Positions 54,050 to 63,276 of a stretch of 64,000 nucleotides of DNA are shown one piece after another. Origin of the DNA: Dyadobacter sp. CY343 (GTDB taxonomy: Bacteria > Bacteroidota > Bacteroidia > Cytophagales > Spirosomataceae). The position numbers and the translations under genes were made by a program. Within the stretch, counting starts at the first letter, position 1; every line of letters begins with the position of its first letter. The stretch lies in contig NZ_JAJUXK010000005.1 in the NCBI RefSeq assembly GCF_021390335.1, positions 186,001 through 250,000 of the forward strand, read 5' to 3'. The notes under the pieces were generated by a model. It searched no databases. It was given only the letters and a program-made list of their open reading frames with translations, and was not told the origin of the DNA.

Positions 54050-55261
54050 TCACTTACTGTAAGACTTGTCTGCATCAATTGCGGGGACAAAAAGCCTTTT
54101 GCGGAGGTTCATAAATGGTAACTCGATTAGCCGGAACATCAGGTACGCGACCAGATAGGTGAATAGATAAGTACCGAGGAAAACCAGCCACTTAGGAGCA
54201 AACGGGGTGGCGAGATTGCTGTGGTACCATTCTGTAACCTGCTCGATGATCAGTATGTGCATTAAATAAAATGAATAGGAAGTTTGACTGATCTGCGTGA
54301 TCACGCTGGTAGTGAGCTTGCCCGGACGGGGACATGAGGAGGCGTAGGGAAGCATCATTGCAAACCCGCAGCAAAACAGGGGCAGAAGCAAAACGTCTAC
54401 AAAAATGTTAGCTTTCCCGCCAGCTACCGTATGTTTTACGATCTGAAAGCCGATCAAAACACCGACAAATCCGGTAACAAGCAGCCACATACTCACCCGG
54501 CTTGAAATCTTGCGTTTCTCCATTAGATAGGCAACCAGACAGCCGCAGGCAATGGCGTCGAGCCGGAACATGACTATTTTTCGCATACTATCCCAGTCGC
54601 CGATAGGAGGCGCGAATATGTTCCAGCTGGGAAAAAGGATCTTTTGATCGACCAGATAAGCGAACAGATTTTGCTGATACATCCAGTGGTACAAAACCTT
54701 AAATCCAAGTCCGCAAACCAGGAAAATAATGACACCGGCCAAGTATATACGGTACCGGTTTTGCACCCTGCCGGTTACAGCCGCGATCGCAAGCAGGAGC
54801 ATCGGGAACAGCAGGTAAAACCATTCCTCCACGGCCAGGCTCCATGAATGCGGGAAAAAGCCGGGCATCGGGGTAATTATATTTTGGGCAAAAAACAGAT
54901 AGTAAATGCTATTATGCATCGCACCCGAGAACTGATAGCAAACGAGAAATGCGAAAAAATAGGCGGGAAGTGTTCGCAGCCAGCGATTTACCCAGAAGAT
55001 ACGTACTGCTTTCCAGGTAATTCCCGGCGTGAGCACAGTGCGCAAAATAATGCGGCCGATCAGGAAACCGCTCAATACGAAAAATGCTTCGACCCCAACT
55101 CCCAGCCACCCGAACGGGAATAGCTTGTCAACCGGATTGAGCGGGGTGGAATGTGCGAGGAAAACCATAATTATGGAACAGCTACGCATGAGGTCGAGGC
55201 CGAAAATACGCTCGACTTTAACAAAGGTTTCCCTCTGTAATTCGCTTACATTTTCAATCAT
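54050..55261 (-). CDS. Acyltransferase 3 family (OafA/YrhL-like) membrane protein
   Basis: 403 residues with about ten membrane helices. Family motifs: the early catalytic His in VFLAHSTP, WLGVGVEAFFVLSGFLIGRI, and SWSLAVEEWFYLLFP. The enzyme moves acyl groups onto a sugar or peptide acceptor across the inner membrane, for example O-acetylating polysaccharide. Acceptor unknown. Neighbouring sulfatase is divergent. Confidence 0.9.
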   Translation of the reverse strand: MIENVSELQRETFVKVERIFGLDLMRSCSIIMVFLAHSTPLNPVDKLFPFGWLGVGVEAFFVLSGFLIGRIILRTVLTPGITWKAVRIFWVNRWLRTLPAYFFAFLVCYQFSGAMHNSIYYLFFAQNIITPMPGFFPHSWSLAVEEWFYLLFPMLLLAIAAVTGRVQNRYRIYLAGVIIFLVCGLGFKVLYHWMYQQNLFAYLVDQKILFPSWNIFAPPIGDWDSMRKIVMFRLDAIACGCLVAYLMEKRKISSRVSMWLLVTGFVGVLIGFQIVKHTVAGGKANIFVDVLLLPLFCCGFAMMLPYASSCPRPGKLTTSVITQISQTSYSFYLMHILIIEQVTEWYHSNLATPFAPKWLVFLGTYLFTYLVAYLMFRLIELPFMNLRKRLFVPAIDADKSYSK

Positions 55262-55508
55262 CTGTGGGGGAGTGTTATTTAAAACTTTCTTACACAGACA
55301 CTTCGCGGCTAGATCCTGCTGCCTGGGTATTTTGCGAGATACGTATATTGTCTAAGGAAGTGGCCGTAGGATGATCGTATAGCGGTTTCGATTGATTTAA
55401 CGGTAAAGACGGAGCATGTCACACCAGGTAGAATTGCAGTTACTAATTGACTTTTCGGTAATCATTTATCAGCTTTGATACTTTCGTCAAATAAAACGCT
55501 GTTACCCC

Positions 55509-56888
55509 ATGAAAGGGATCATTTTGTGCAAGTTTTCCGCTGTAATCTGGCTGCTATTCATTTGTTTGCAGGTATCAGCCCAGGGCAGGCAAGGGATCGC
55601 GAAAGCCAGGCCCAATGTGATCATCATTCTGACTGACGATATGGGAGTAGGGGATGTGGGCGCATTTGGAGGCCGGCTCGTTCCTACTCCGAATATCGAC
55701 CGGCTCGCTGCCAGTGGATTGAAGCTGACACAGTATTATTGCGGTGCCCCGATCTGTTCTCCTTCCCGCGCCAGTATCCTCACTGGAATGCAGCCGGGAA
55801 AATGGAATTTTGCGACCTATCTGGATAAGAAAAGCCACAATAAGGACGCCGAGCAGATTGACTTCCTGACGCCGGAAGCGCCTTCAATGGGACGTTTTTT
55901 CAAAAATGCGGGCTATGCCACCGGGCATTTCGGTAAGTGGCACATGGGCGGCGGCCGGGATGTGACCGACGCTCCGAAATTTGATCAATATGGTTTCGAT
56001 GAGCACGCAAGTACCTATGAAAGCCCCGAACCCGACCCGGCGCTGACCGCCACCAACTGGATCTGGTCTGACAAGGATAGCGTCAAAAGGTGGGACCGGA
56101 CGGCTTACTTCGTTGATAAAACGCTTGATTTCATGGGCCGACACAAAGACCAGCCCTGCTTTGTAAACCTCTGGCCCGACGAGGTGCATACACCCTGGGT
56201 ACCCAGGCTCGAAGCCGGCGAAACACCGTTAAAGCCACAGGAGGAAGCCGCATTCAAGCGGGTCCTGATTGAATATGATATTCAGATCGGCCGACTGATC
56301 GACGGCTTAAAGGAGCGCGGACTTTTTGAGAATACGATCATTATTTTTACGAGTGACAATGGTGCATTGCCTACATTCGGTGGAAGCCGCAGCGGCAAGT
56401 TCAGAGGTTCGAAACTTTCGCTCTACGAAGGCGGAATCCGGATGCCTTTTATCGTAACCTGGCCCGGACATATTGCCGCAGGCCAAACCGACGAGCGTTC
56501 CGAACTGCACGCAACCGATCTGCTGCCCACACTAACTAAGCTCGCAGGCATTTCGTTACCAGCCACTTACGAAAGCGATGGGCTCGACAGGTCGGCGGTT
56601 CTTTTGGGGAAATCTTCTTTACGTAAAAAAGAAATGTACTGGGAATACGGCCGCAACACGATCGCCTATGCTTACCCAAAGCCTCCCCACAAAAGCCCTC
56701 AACTTGCGATCCGCTCCGGCGAATGGAAGCTGCTCATGAACCACGACGGCAGCAATGCAGAACTTTACAATATCCTCAAAGACCCCGCCGAAACCCAGAA
56801 TCTAGCCGCGGATCAAGTCAGGAAAAAAGAAGAATTAAGCAAAAAGTTGCTAACATGGTGGAAGTCTCTGCCGCGGCTGGGGGCGTAG
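55509..56888 (+). CDS. Type I sulfatase, secreted
   Basis: 459 residues. Signal peptide through VSAQG near residue 25. The N-terminal metal site ILTDDMGVGD is at 40-49 and the catalytic Cys is C83 in PICSPSRAS, the CxPSR sequence that a maturation enzyme converts to formylglycine. Other motifs: TGHFGKWHMG and TSDNGA. It removes sulfate esters from sugars in the periplasm. No anSME gene lies in the window, so it must be encoded elsewhere. It is followed 115 bp later by a GH13 enzyme; joint action on a sulfated glucan is speculative. Confidence 0.93.
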   Translation: MKGIILCKFSAVIWLLFICLQVSAQGRQGIAKARPNVIIILTDDMGVGDVGAFGGRLVPTPNIDRLAASGLKLTQYYCGAPICSPSRASILTGMQPGKWNFATYLDKKSHNKDAEQIDFLTPEAPSMGRFFKNAGYATGHFGKWHMGGGRDVTDAPKFDQYGFDEHASTYESPEPDPALTATNWIWSDKDSVKRWDRTAYFVDKTLDFMGRHKDQPCFVNLWPDEVHTPWVPRLEAGETPLKPQEEAAFKRVLIEYDIQIGRLIDGLKERGLFENTIIIFTSDNGALPTFGGSRSGKFRGSKLSLYEGGIRMPFIVTWPGHIAAGQTDERSELHATDLLPTLTKLAGISLPATYESDGLDRSAVLLGKSSLRKKEMYWEYGRNTIAYAYPKPPHKSPQLAIRSGEWKLLMNHDGSNAELYNILKDPAETQNLAADQVRKKEELSKKLLTWWKSLPRLGA

Positions 56889-57003
56889 CGGTAGAAACGG
56901 ATGCTTGTCCGGCATGATATTTAGTGCAGTTGCGGGTGATTTTTAAAGAAAAATCAATTACGTCTATTATACCGACAAAACGCGACCACTAACAAAAAGC
57001 CAG

Positions 57004-58713
57004 ATGAAGCACGTATTCAGCACTTTACTATTAGCGATTTTAATTTTACCTCGAATTTGCGACGGGCAGGATCGGCTGGCGACGGTTGATCTAAAAAACA
57101 ATTACTGGTACAAAAACAGCATCATATATAACCTGGAAGTCGGGGTTTTCAAGGATAGCGACGGTGACGGGCGGGGTGATTTTCAGGGGTTGATACAAAA
57201 GCTGGATTACCTGAGTTCGCTGGGCGTCGACGCAATATGGCTGGCGCCTTTTCAGCCCACTCCCGGGAAAGACGACGGATACGATGTCGCTGATTATTAT
57301 ACAATTGACGAAAAACTTGGCACGGGCGGCGACTTCGCCGAGTTCATTTACCAGACAGAAAAAAGGGGGATACGCGTGATCATGGATCTGGTGATCAACC
57401 ATACTTCCGATGAGCATCCGTGGTTTAAGAATGCACGTGGGAGCAAAAATTCCAAGTACCGCGACTGGTATATCTGGTCTGAGAAACTGCCTAAGAATCA
57501 CGACGAGGGAATGGTATTTCCAGGCTTTCAGAGTGGCGTCTGGAAACTGGATTCGCTCTCGGGAGAATATTACTACCATCGTTTCTACGATTTTCAGCCA
57601 GATCTGAACTTCACAAATCCTGCGGTTGTACAGGAATGTCAGCGGATTATCGGCTTCTGGCTAAACCAGGGAATTTCGGGATTCCGTCTCGATGCCGTCC
57701 CATTTATCATTGAAATACCAAAAACCGGAACGGAAAAGCCGAAGCTGGACTATAAATTCCTGACGGATATCCGCCAGTTTGCGCGGTCGAGAAAGGCGGA
57801 TGCTGCGATTTTAGGTGAAGCAAATGTGACACCTGAGGAGAATGAAAATTATTTTGGAGGGAATGGGGATGGGATTCAGATGATGTTCAATTTTTTCGCA
57901 AATCAGCATTTATTCTATGCCCTCGCAACCGGCAAACTTGATCCTTTCAAAAAGGCGATCCGCGAAACGCAGCGCATTCCGGAGGCATCTCAGTGGGCCC
58001 ATTTTCTTAGAAATCACGATGAAATAGACCTGGGCAGGTTGACGGACAAGCAGCGGCAGGAAGTGTACGACAAGTTCGGGCCGGATACCAGCATGCAGAT
58101 TTACGAGCGCGGTATCCGCCGGCGGCTGGCGACTATGATGGGCAATAACCGTAAACATATGGAGCTGGCTTACAGTTTGTTATTCTCGCTGCCCGGAACA
58201 CCGGTGATCCGATATGGCGACGAACTCGGGATGGGTGACGACCTGCGTTTAAGAGAAAGGATTTCCGTGAGAACCCCCATGCAGTGGGACGATTCGAAAA
58301 ATGCGGGGTTTACCACAGCTGACACCGCATTCCGTCCGGTTATTGATTTTGGGGAGCACAGCTATAAAAAAGTAAATGTAGCACAGCAAAGGCGCGATTC
58401 CACTTCGCTGCTCAGCTGGACCACAGATCTGATCCGGCTGAGAAAATCCTGCCCTGAGATCGGGCTGGGCAATTATAAGCTCATAGAAGCCGGTTCGCCT
58501 TTCATTTTCGGTATTCAATACGAGCTTGCAGGCGAAACGTTGGTAATCCTCCACAATTTCAGCGACAAGCCGCAGCGCTCGGAGTTTACTATGAACGGGA
58601 ATGCATTGCTAATGGATCTGATCAACAAAAATGACCAGAAGCCAAACGCAGGAAAGCATACTGTAAATATGCCGGGTTATGGGTACAAATGGTTTAGGGT
58701 TGTGAAGGATTAG
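57004..58713 (+). CDS. Secreted GH13 enzyme of the trehalose-synthase/alpha-amylase type
   Basis: 569 residues. Signal peptide to RICDGQ. The TIM barrel has all GH13 regions: DLVINHTS, the nucleophile D230 in GFRLDAVP, the acid/base E272 in LGEAN, and D339 in LRNHDE. Region order and the opening (NYWYKNSIIYNLEVGVFKDSDGDGRGDF) match the trehalose-synthase subfamily (GH13_16), usually cytoplasmic. Here the signal peptide indicates export, so maltose-hydrolysing or alpha-glucosidase use is possible. No fused kinase domain. Confidence 0.88.
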   Translation: MKHVFSTLLLAILILPRICDGQDRLATVDLKNNYWYKNSIIYNLEVGVFKDSDGDGRGDFQGLIQKLDYLSSLGVDAIWLAPFQPTPGKDDGYDVADYYTIDEKLGTGGDFAEFIYQTEKRGIRVIMDLVINHTSDEHPWFKNARGSKNSKYRDWYIWSEKLPKNHDEGMVFPGFQSGVWKLDSLSGEYYYHRFYDFQPDLNFTNPAVVQECQRIIGFWLNQGISGFRLDAVPFIIEIPKTGTEKPKLDYKFLTDIRQFARSRKADAAILGEANVTPEENENYFGGNGDGIQMMFNFFANQHLFYALATGKLDPFKKAIRETQRIPEASQWAHFLRNHDEIDLGRLTDKQRQEVYDKFGPDTSMQIYERGIRRRLATMMGNNRKHMELAYSLLFSLPGTPVIRYGDELGMGDDLRLRERISVRTPMQWDDSKNAGFTTADTAFRPVIDFGEHSYKKVNVAQQRRDSTSLLSWTTDLIRLRKSCPEIGLGNYKLIEAGSPFIFGIQYELAGETLVILHNFSDKPQRSEFTMNGNALLMDLINKNDQKPNAGKHTVNMPGYGYKWFRVVKD

Positions 58714-58731
58714 CAGGGAAAAACGCGTTTC

Positions 58732-60429
58732 TCACTCCAACGAAAACCCCTCCGCATCCACATTCAGCCCCCGATTAAGCAGGTAGAAACTTTTTTCTCC
58801 GTGGAAGCTGACGTCGAGGACGGCCATTTGGTAGGAGCCGAATGCCAGGTCGTCTTTTCTCAGGAAGGTTTGAAATCCGTTTTTGTAGTAATTTCCTGAA
58901 AGCAGAAAGTTGCGGCGGCCTTCGATTTTCGGATTCGCATTAAGTAAATGTACTTCACCGGTTTTCAGATCTTTTAACACTAAAAAACGATCACTTAAAA
59001 AGGGTTTTTTGAGGGGCATCTTGTCGCTTGTTACAAAAGTGTGGTTCAGATTTTCGACCCCGTTCTGCACCATTCTTGTCACGTGCCAGTCTTCCAGGTA
59101 AACGCTGTCACTTGCCGGGGGATTTGGGCTGGCGGCAAATAGCGAATCTATTTCAGTTTTGTCGGCGACAGGCTCGGGAAGTTTGAAAAAACCCTTTTCA
59201 TAGCCGGGAGTAAGGTAAAAGTCTGCATTTCGGACAATCGTTTTTTCGACCGAAAACAAATTTCTATTGTTTTGCCAGTTGAAAACATCGGCCAGATACG
59301 TGGTTTTCTTTGCAGCGACCATCCCTGTTAATGCATAATGCGCATAGCCCCAATAAATTATACTGAGCGCGGTTATCGCTATTAAAACCTGCTTTTTTCT
59401 AAACAGCGAAGTATAATCCAGCAACAGGATATAGCAGATCACCGTCGATAAAGCTGCGTACAACTGAAACCGACTGGCTATCGTAGTGCCCGCCCATGAT
59501 CTGAAAAGCGCGATCACAGTACTGGTGATGAAAATGAATCCGAAAAGTGTGAGCAGTTCAACGGTCCCGGGTTTAATGTGGGCCGGTTTGTTGAAGTAGA
59601 TCGAGGCCACGCGGATCGTCAGGATCAGCATAAAACCAACAATAAACAATCCCCAAAGCGCCGACCAAAGTTGGGGATTTGGCCACAGTGACATACTTGA
59701 ACCGATGAAGCCGAAGAGCGACGAAAGCATACTTAGCAGACTGGTAGGTAGCTGTCCCGCTTGTCCCGCTTCATAGCCGATCAGGTAGATCGCCAGACAG
59801 GCAACCATGGAAACGCAGGCAAGTATCGCCCTTTTGAAATCTTTAAAACAAAGAAAAAAGAATACAATGGCGGGGAAGGAAATAACGCCGTTACCATGTG
59901 TAAACGTCGCTAAAAAGCAAAAAACCATAGCCAGCCAAAACGCACCGGTAGTCCGGCGGGAAGCCAGCAAAATGGCGGTTACTGTAAATACGGTCAGAAA
60001 TGAATGCTGCATACCATTAAGCGCCCAGCCGGACACTTCGTGATAAATCGGCGTAAAAAACAGGAATGGCGCCGGGAGGAAATAATAGAGCGGCAGACCG
60101 GATTTCCGGAATTGCAGATATAAAAAGTAGAATATATAAGTAATGTTGATGGAAACGAGCAGAATGTAGAACCGGAAATTCTGGTGCCCGGTAATCGCAT
60201 ATTCGATCAGCGCGAGCAGCCGGACAGTAACCGCCTTGTGATCGTTGAACGTCCGAAACATTTCCTGCACAACTGCCGAGAACTCAAATCCGGCATTGGA
60301 GGCGGCTTCAATAAATTGGATGATCAGAAAATCGTCCTGAAACGGAAAGTTGACGGAGAAATAGAAATTGTATACACAAAAAAACATAATGATCAGGCAG
60401 ATCAGAAGGCCTGAGAGCAATCGTGGCAT
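58732..60429 (-). CDS. Large multi-pass membrane protein, possibly GT-C glycosyltransferase
   Basis: 565 residues with about ten to twelve helices over residues 1-385, then a soluble C-terminal domain outside the membrane (residues about 390-565). An early loop has FPFQDDFLIIQFIE, with adjacent acidic residues where GT-C enzymes keep catalytic Asp. That supports but does not prove a lipid-linked-sugar glycosyltransferase. I do not recognise a named family. Neighbour genes are DUF5683 and glycosyltransferases at 61-64 kb, so a cell-surface glycan role is plausible. Confidence 0.6.
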   Translation of the reverse strand: MPRLLSGLLICLIIMFFCVYNFYFSVNFPFQDDFLIIQFIEAASNAGFEFSAVVQEMFRTFNDHKAVTVRLLALIEYAITGHQNFRFYILLVSINITYIFYFLYLQFRKSGLPLYYFLPAPFLFFTPIYHEVSGWALNGMQHSFLTVFTVTAILLASRRTTGAFWLAMVFCFLATFTHGNGVISFPAIVFFFLCFKDFKRAILACVSMVACLAIYLIGYEAGQAGQLPTSLLSMLSSLFGFIGSSMSLWPNPQLWSALWGLFIVGFMLILTIRVASIYFNKPAHIKPGTVELLTLFGFIFITSTVIALFRSWAGTTIASRFQLYAALSTVICYILLLDYTSLFRKKQVLIAITALSIIYWGYAHYALTGMVAAKKTTYLADVFNWQNNRNLFSVEKTIVRNADFYLTPGYEKGFFKLPEPVADKTEIDSLFAASPNPPASDSVYLEDWHVTRMVQNGVENLNHTFVTSDKMPLKKPFLSDRFLVLKDLKTGEVHLLNANPKIEGRRNFLLSGNYYKNGFQTFLRKDDLAFGSYQMAVLDVSFHGEKSFYLLNRGLNVDAEGFSLE

Positions 60430-60540
60430 ATTGAGGTTTTACGTTATACGTATACACCACAATATTCATACCGAACGATCAAAACGCGGAAATCCGTCTG
60501 CCAGACTGTCACCTGTATGAATTCTGTGAAACACAATGAC

Positions 60541-60599
60541 GCGCGATTTCCCCGCTTGCAGCGGCGCCTGGCAATCCTGTTTTGGTGGTAAAATCGCGC
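60541..60599. repeat. Nested inverted repeats between DUF5683 and the large membrane protein
   Basis: GCGCGATTT (60541-60549) is the exact reverse complement of AAATCGCGC (60591-60599). Inside it CCGCT (60552-60556) pairs with AGCGG (60560-60564). It lies 13 bp after the DUF5683 stop on the minus strand. It may be an RNA structure ending or processing that transcript; there is no T run, so not a standard terminator. Confidence 0.4.
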
Positions 60600-60611
60600 T
60601 CACGGAAGACA

Positions 60612-61256
60612 TCAGTGCAGATTAAAAACCAATCTCAATCCCGGACTTGGACTTGGCAATCCGGGATGTACAAGCTTAGGACTGACGTTTAAGGTCAGAT
60701 CGTCGGAAATGTCAAAGCTTTTCAAGTGCGCTGCCACATTGGCTTCGATAATGCTGAGTGTGTAGATCACGCCGGTGGTCAGCAATGCAACATTCCGGTA
60801 CCTGCGCCAGTAATTTTTCTGCCTTTGTATCTGGTCTATTGAAGCGGAATCCACGCGGCTGGCTGTATTAAGTACGTTGCGCACGCGGACTGGCATTTTC
60901 GTGTCCGCTGTCACTCCTTCGGCCAGCTTGCCTGTATTCAGGTTGTAAAATAATTTGTATGCGGCGAGAAAGTCCTTGTATTTGAGGGTATTCAAATGAT
61001 ACGCAAAAAGGCCGCCGCCCAGGGACAAGTAGATGATCGGAAGTTTCCAGTAATCCCGGTTGTAAATCTGGCCGCCGCCCGGGATCAGTGCCAGCTTCGT
61101 TGCGATTTTCGGAGTGGGTAGAAATCGATGAGGCCCAACACTTTCGCCAAGTGAAGTATCGCTTTTGCTGATCTGGAGACTCGGAACCTGCGCTTCGCTT
61201 TTGACCAAAACCATACAAAAAAATGCACTACACACTATTTTTCCGACTATTCCCAT
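60612..61256 (-). CDS. DUF5683 protein
   Basis: 214 residues from ATG 61256 (MGIVGKIVCSAFFCMVLV begins a signal peptide); ATG 61286 is longer and less likely. The conserved block TKLALIPGGGQIYNRDYWKLPIIYLSLGGG near residue 54 is the DUF5683 signature, with a membrane helix. A second hydrophobic stretch (NVALLTTGVIYTLSIIEANVAAHL) follows. Function unknown; widespread in this phylum, often near chromosome-partition genes, none of which are here. Confidence 0.82.
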   Translation of the reverse strand: MGIVGKIVCSAFFCMVLVKSEAQVPSLQISKSDTSLGESVGPHRFLPTPKIATKLALIPGGGQIYNRDYWKLPIIYLSLGGGLFAYHLNTLKYKDFLAAYKLFYNLNTGKLAEGVTADTKMPVRVRNVLNTASRVDSASIDQIQRQKNYWRRYRNVALLTTGVIYTLSIIEANVAAHLKSFDISDDLTLNVSPKLVHPGLPSPSPGLRLVFNLH

Positions 61257-61383
61257 TTGAGCCTGATTGCAGATTAACAGGCGCAAGCAAGTGATACAAG
61301 ATCAGACCGGCAATATAAAAAATGTTAAATAAGCCCCGATCCATTCTGCCGCCAGGCACACTTATGGTATTTCCCCGGCATAT

Positions 61384-62208
61384 ATGAAATCCACTATATC
61401 TGTTGTCACCATTGTAAAGTCCCGGCACGAGGCTTTACTGAATCTGGTAAAAGGTCTTGAACTCGGAAGCCTGTTTCCTCAGGAGCTGGTGATCGTTCAC
61501 ATGGACGAGCCGGCAAGTGGGATCACTTCGGAGCATTGTACGGTGAAAAGCTTTGAATTAACATCCGGCGAGCATTTGCCGCTGGCGGCTGCTAGAAATT
61601 TTGCAGTGGCGCGTTCCACTTCCTCCCATATTATTTTTCTGGATGTTGACTGCATTCCCGCCACTGATCTCGTGCAGCTTTACGCGAACGCGTTCCAGTC
61701 TGGCGATGAACTGTGGACTGGCCCAGTCCGGTATCTTCACAAAGGCGCCACCAATGCACCTGGTTTTTTTGAGAAAATCAATGGGCTGAGCAAGCCGGAT
61801 CCGGTTCGGGATGATTTGAGCAAGCTCTCCTACGAGCTATTCTGGTCACTGAATTTCGGGTGCAGCCGGGACGTTTTTGAGCAAATAGGCGGTTTTGATG
61901 AAGGTTTTTCCGGTTACGGCGCTGAGGATACCGACTTTTCATTTGCCGCAAGAGCGCGGCATGTGCCACTGGGAAACACCAAGGCGCTGGCTTACCACCA
62001 GCATCACCCTAGCTACGATCCGCCCCTCAACCATTTAAAAGATATTGTCACCAATGCGCAGGTATTTTTCAAAAAGTGGGGAGTTTGGCCGATGGAAGGG
62101 TGGCTCAGAAAATTCGAAACTGCGGGCTTTATCCAATGGAAGGGTGAAGATATTACGATTTTGAGACTACCTGATCCGGAAGAAATCGCTGCGGCATTAA
62201 AACCCTGA
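61384..62208 (+). CDS. Family 2 glycosyltransferase
   Basis: 274 residues, no membrane helix. GT-A fold with an N-terminal TIVKSRHEALLNLVKGL, a metal-binding DVDCIP in place of DxD near residue 84, and a C-terminal galactosyltransferase-like block GGFDEGFSGYGAEDTDFSFAAR with the Asp-Glu pair of the catalytic site. It adds a sugar from a nucleotide donor to an unknown acceptor. Convergent with the GT-B gene, three bases apart. Confidence 0.88.
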   Translation: MKSTISVVTIVKSRHEALLNLVKGLELGSLFPQELVIVHMDEPASGITSEHCTVKSFELTSGEHLPLAAARNFAVARSTSSHIIFLDVDCIPATDLVQLYANAFQSGDELWTGPVRYLHKGATNAPGFFEKINGLSKPDPVRDDLSKLSYELFWSLNFGCSRDVFEQIGGFDEGFSGYGAEDTDFSFAARARHVPLGNTKALAYHQHHPSYDPPLNHLKDIVTNAQVFFKKWGVWPMEGWLRKFETAGFIQWKGEDITILRLPDPEEIAAALKP

Positions 62209-62211
62209 TTT

Positions 62212-63276
62212 TTATTTTGCGTTAAACAGCTTTCTCCATTGATCGTGCAGCGCCCAGGCGATATCTGTTAATGCATTTGGATTGATAACGCCCTTCCAGC
62301 GGTCGGGCGGCAGGTTTGCTGCTTTTGTAAATAAATCGCCCCAGTTGGCACCTGACAGTTCGTTTCCTGCAATCACCACTGCCATATTGTTCTCTTCCAG
62401 CAATTTCGCCTTGTGCAGCTGCTCGTCAAACGGCCTTTTTTCATAAATACATATAAATCTTTTGTTCAGATCAGCCATTTCCATAACTGTATTATGCCCT
62501 GCATTGCCGATCACAGTTTCGCAGGAAAGCAGTATTTCAGCTGGATTTTCGAGGTTTCCGTGCGATACTACATTCCTGTAATCGTCCGAGACAGGCTGCG
62601 CCATTTTTCCGATAATATGAAATGTTTTTTCAGGAAATTCAATCGCAAGCATTTCAATTAGTTGCCGGCCAATGGACGTACCGCCTGTTCCGGTCATCAC
62701 AGCAACAGTATTCGCATCGGTCGGCCGATCAATCTGCATTCCCTGAAATCTCGAAAAACCCCCCGAATAAAAAGTCTTTGCTTCCACCCAATCGGAATCC
62801 GATCTATTCATTAAGGCAGCCGGGGAAGGGGCGATGAGCATTTGTGCACTTTGGTATGCATTCAAATGCGGAATGTCATTCCTGTTCCCGTTCTGCCGGA
62901 TCACCAATGCAGGAATGCCGCAGACTGCCGCCAGCATCGTCACTTCTACGGAAACGTCCACAACCAACAATACCGGAAACTGTTTTTTGAAGAAGTCAGT
63001 GATCACCGCCGATCGATCGGTCAACCCCTTTACATTCAGCGGCGCGTAGTGCAGGAAGTCAAGTGCTGCCAGTTGTGAAAATTCGTCTTCGTCCCGAGCA
63101 ACGTCCGACGGAAGGTGGTAACAAGTAATATGCGGAGGTATCAGGCCGGTGAATGCATGCAGCCCGCTCCCGAGGAAGCTCACATTCGCTTCCCCGAGCT
63201 GACTGGCAATCGCAATGGCCCGCATCACATGTCCCGAACCGTGATGGTGTACGTAAAATGCAAAGTTAGGCCGCAT
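62212..63276 (-). CDS. GT-B fold glycosyltransferase (MurG/GT28-like)
   Basis: 354 residues. Starts HHHGSGHVMRAIAIASQL, the Gly-rich donor/acceptor loop also seen in MurG and related enzymes, and has VIGNAGHNTVMEMADLNK at about 255-272 in the nucleotide-binding half. Cytoplasmic, membrane-associated. The start overlaps the family-4 glycosyltransferase gene by 11 bp, so they are translated together. Acceptor unknown. Confidence 0.82.
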   Translation of the reverse strand: MRPNFAFYVHHHGSGHVMRAIAIASQLGEANVSFLGSGLHAFTGLIPPHITCYHLPSDVARDEDEFSQLAALDFLHYAPLNVKGLTDRSAVITDFFKKQFPVLLVVDVSVEVTMLAAVCGIPALVIRQNGNRNDIPHLNAYQSAQMLIAPSPAALMNRSDSDWVEAKTFYSGGFSRFQGMQIDRPTDANTVAVMTGTGGTSIGRQLIEMLAIEFPEKTFHIIGKMAQPVSDDYRNVVSHGNLENPAEILLSCETVIGNAGHNTVMEMADLNKRFICIYEKRPFDEQLHKAKLLEENNMAVVIAGNELSGANWGDLFTKAANLPPDRWKGVINPNALTDIAWALHDQWRKLFNAK

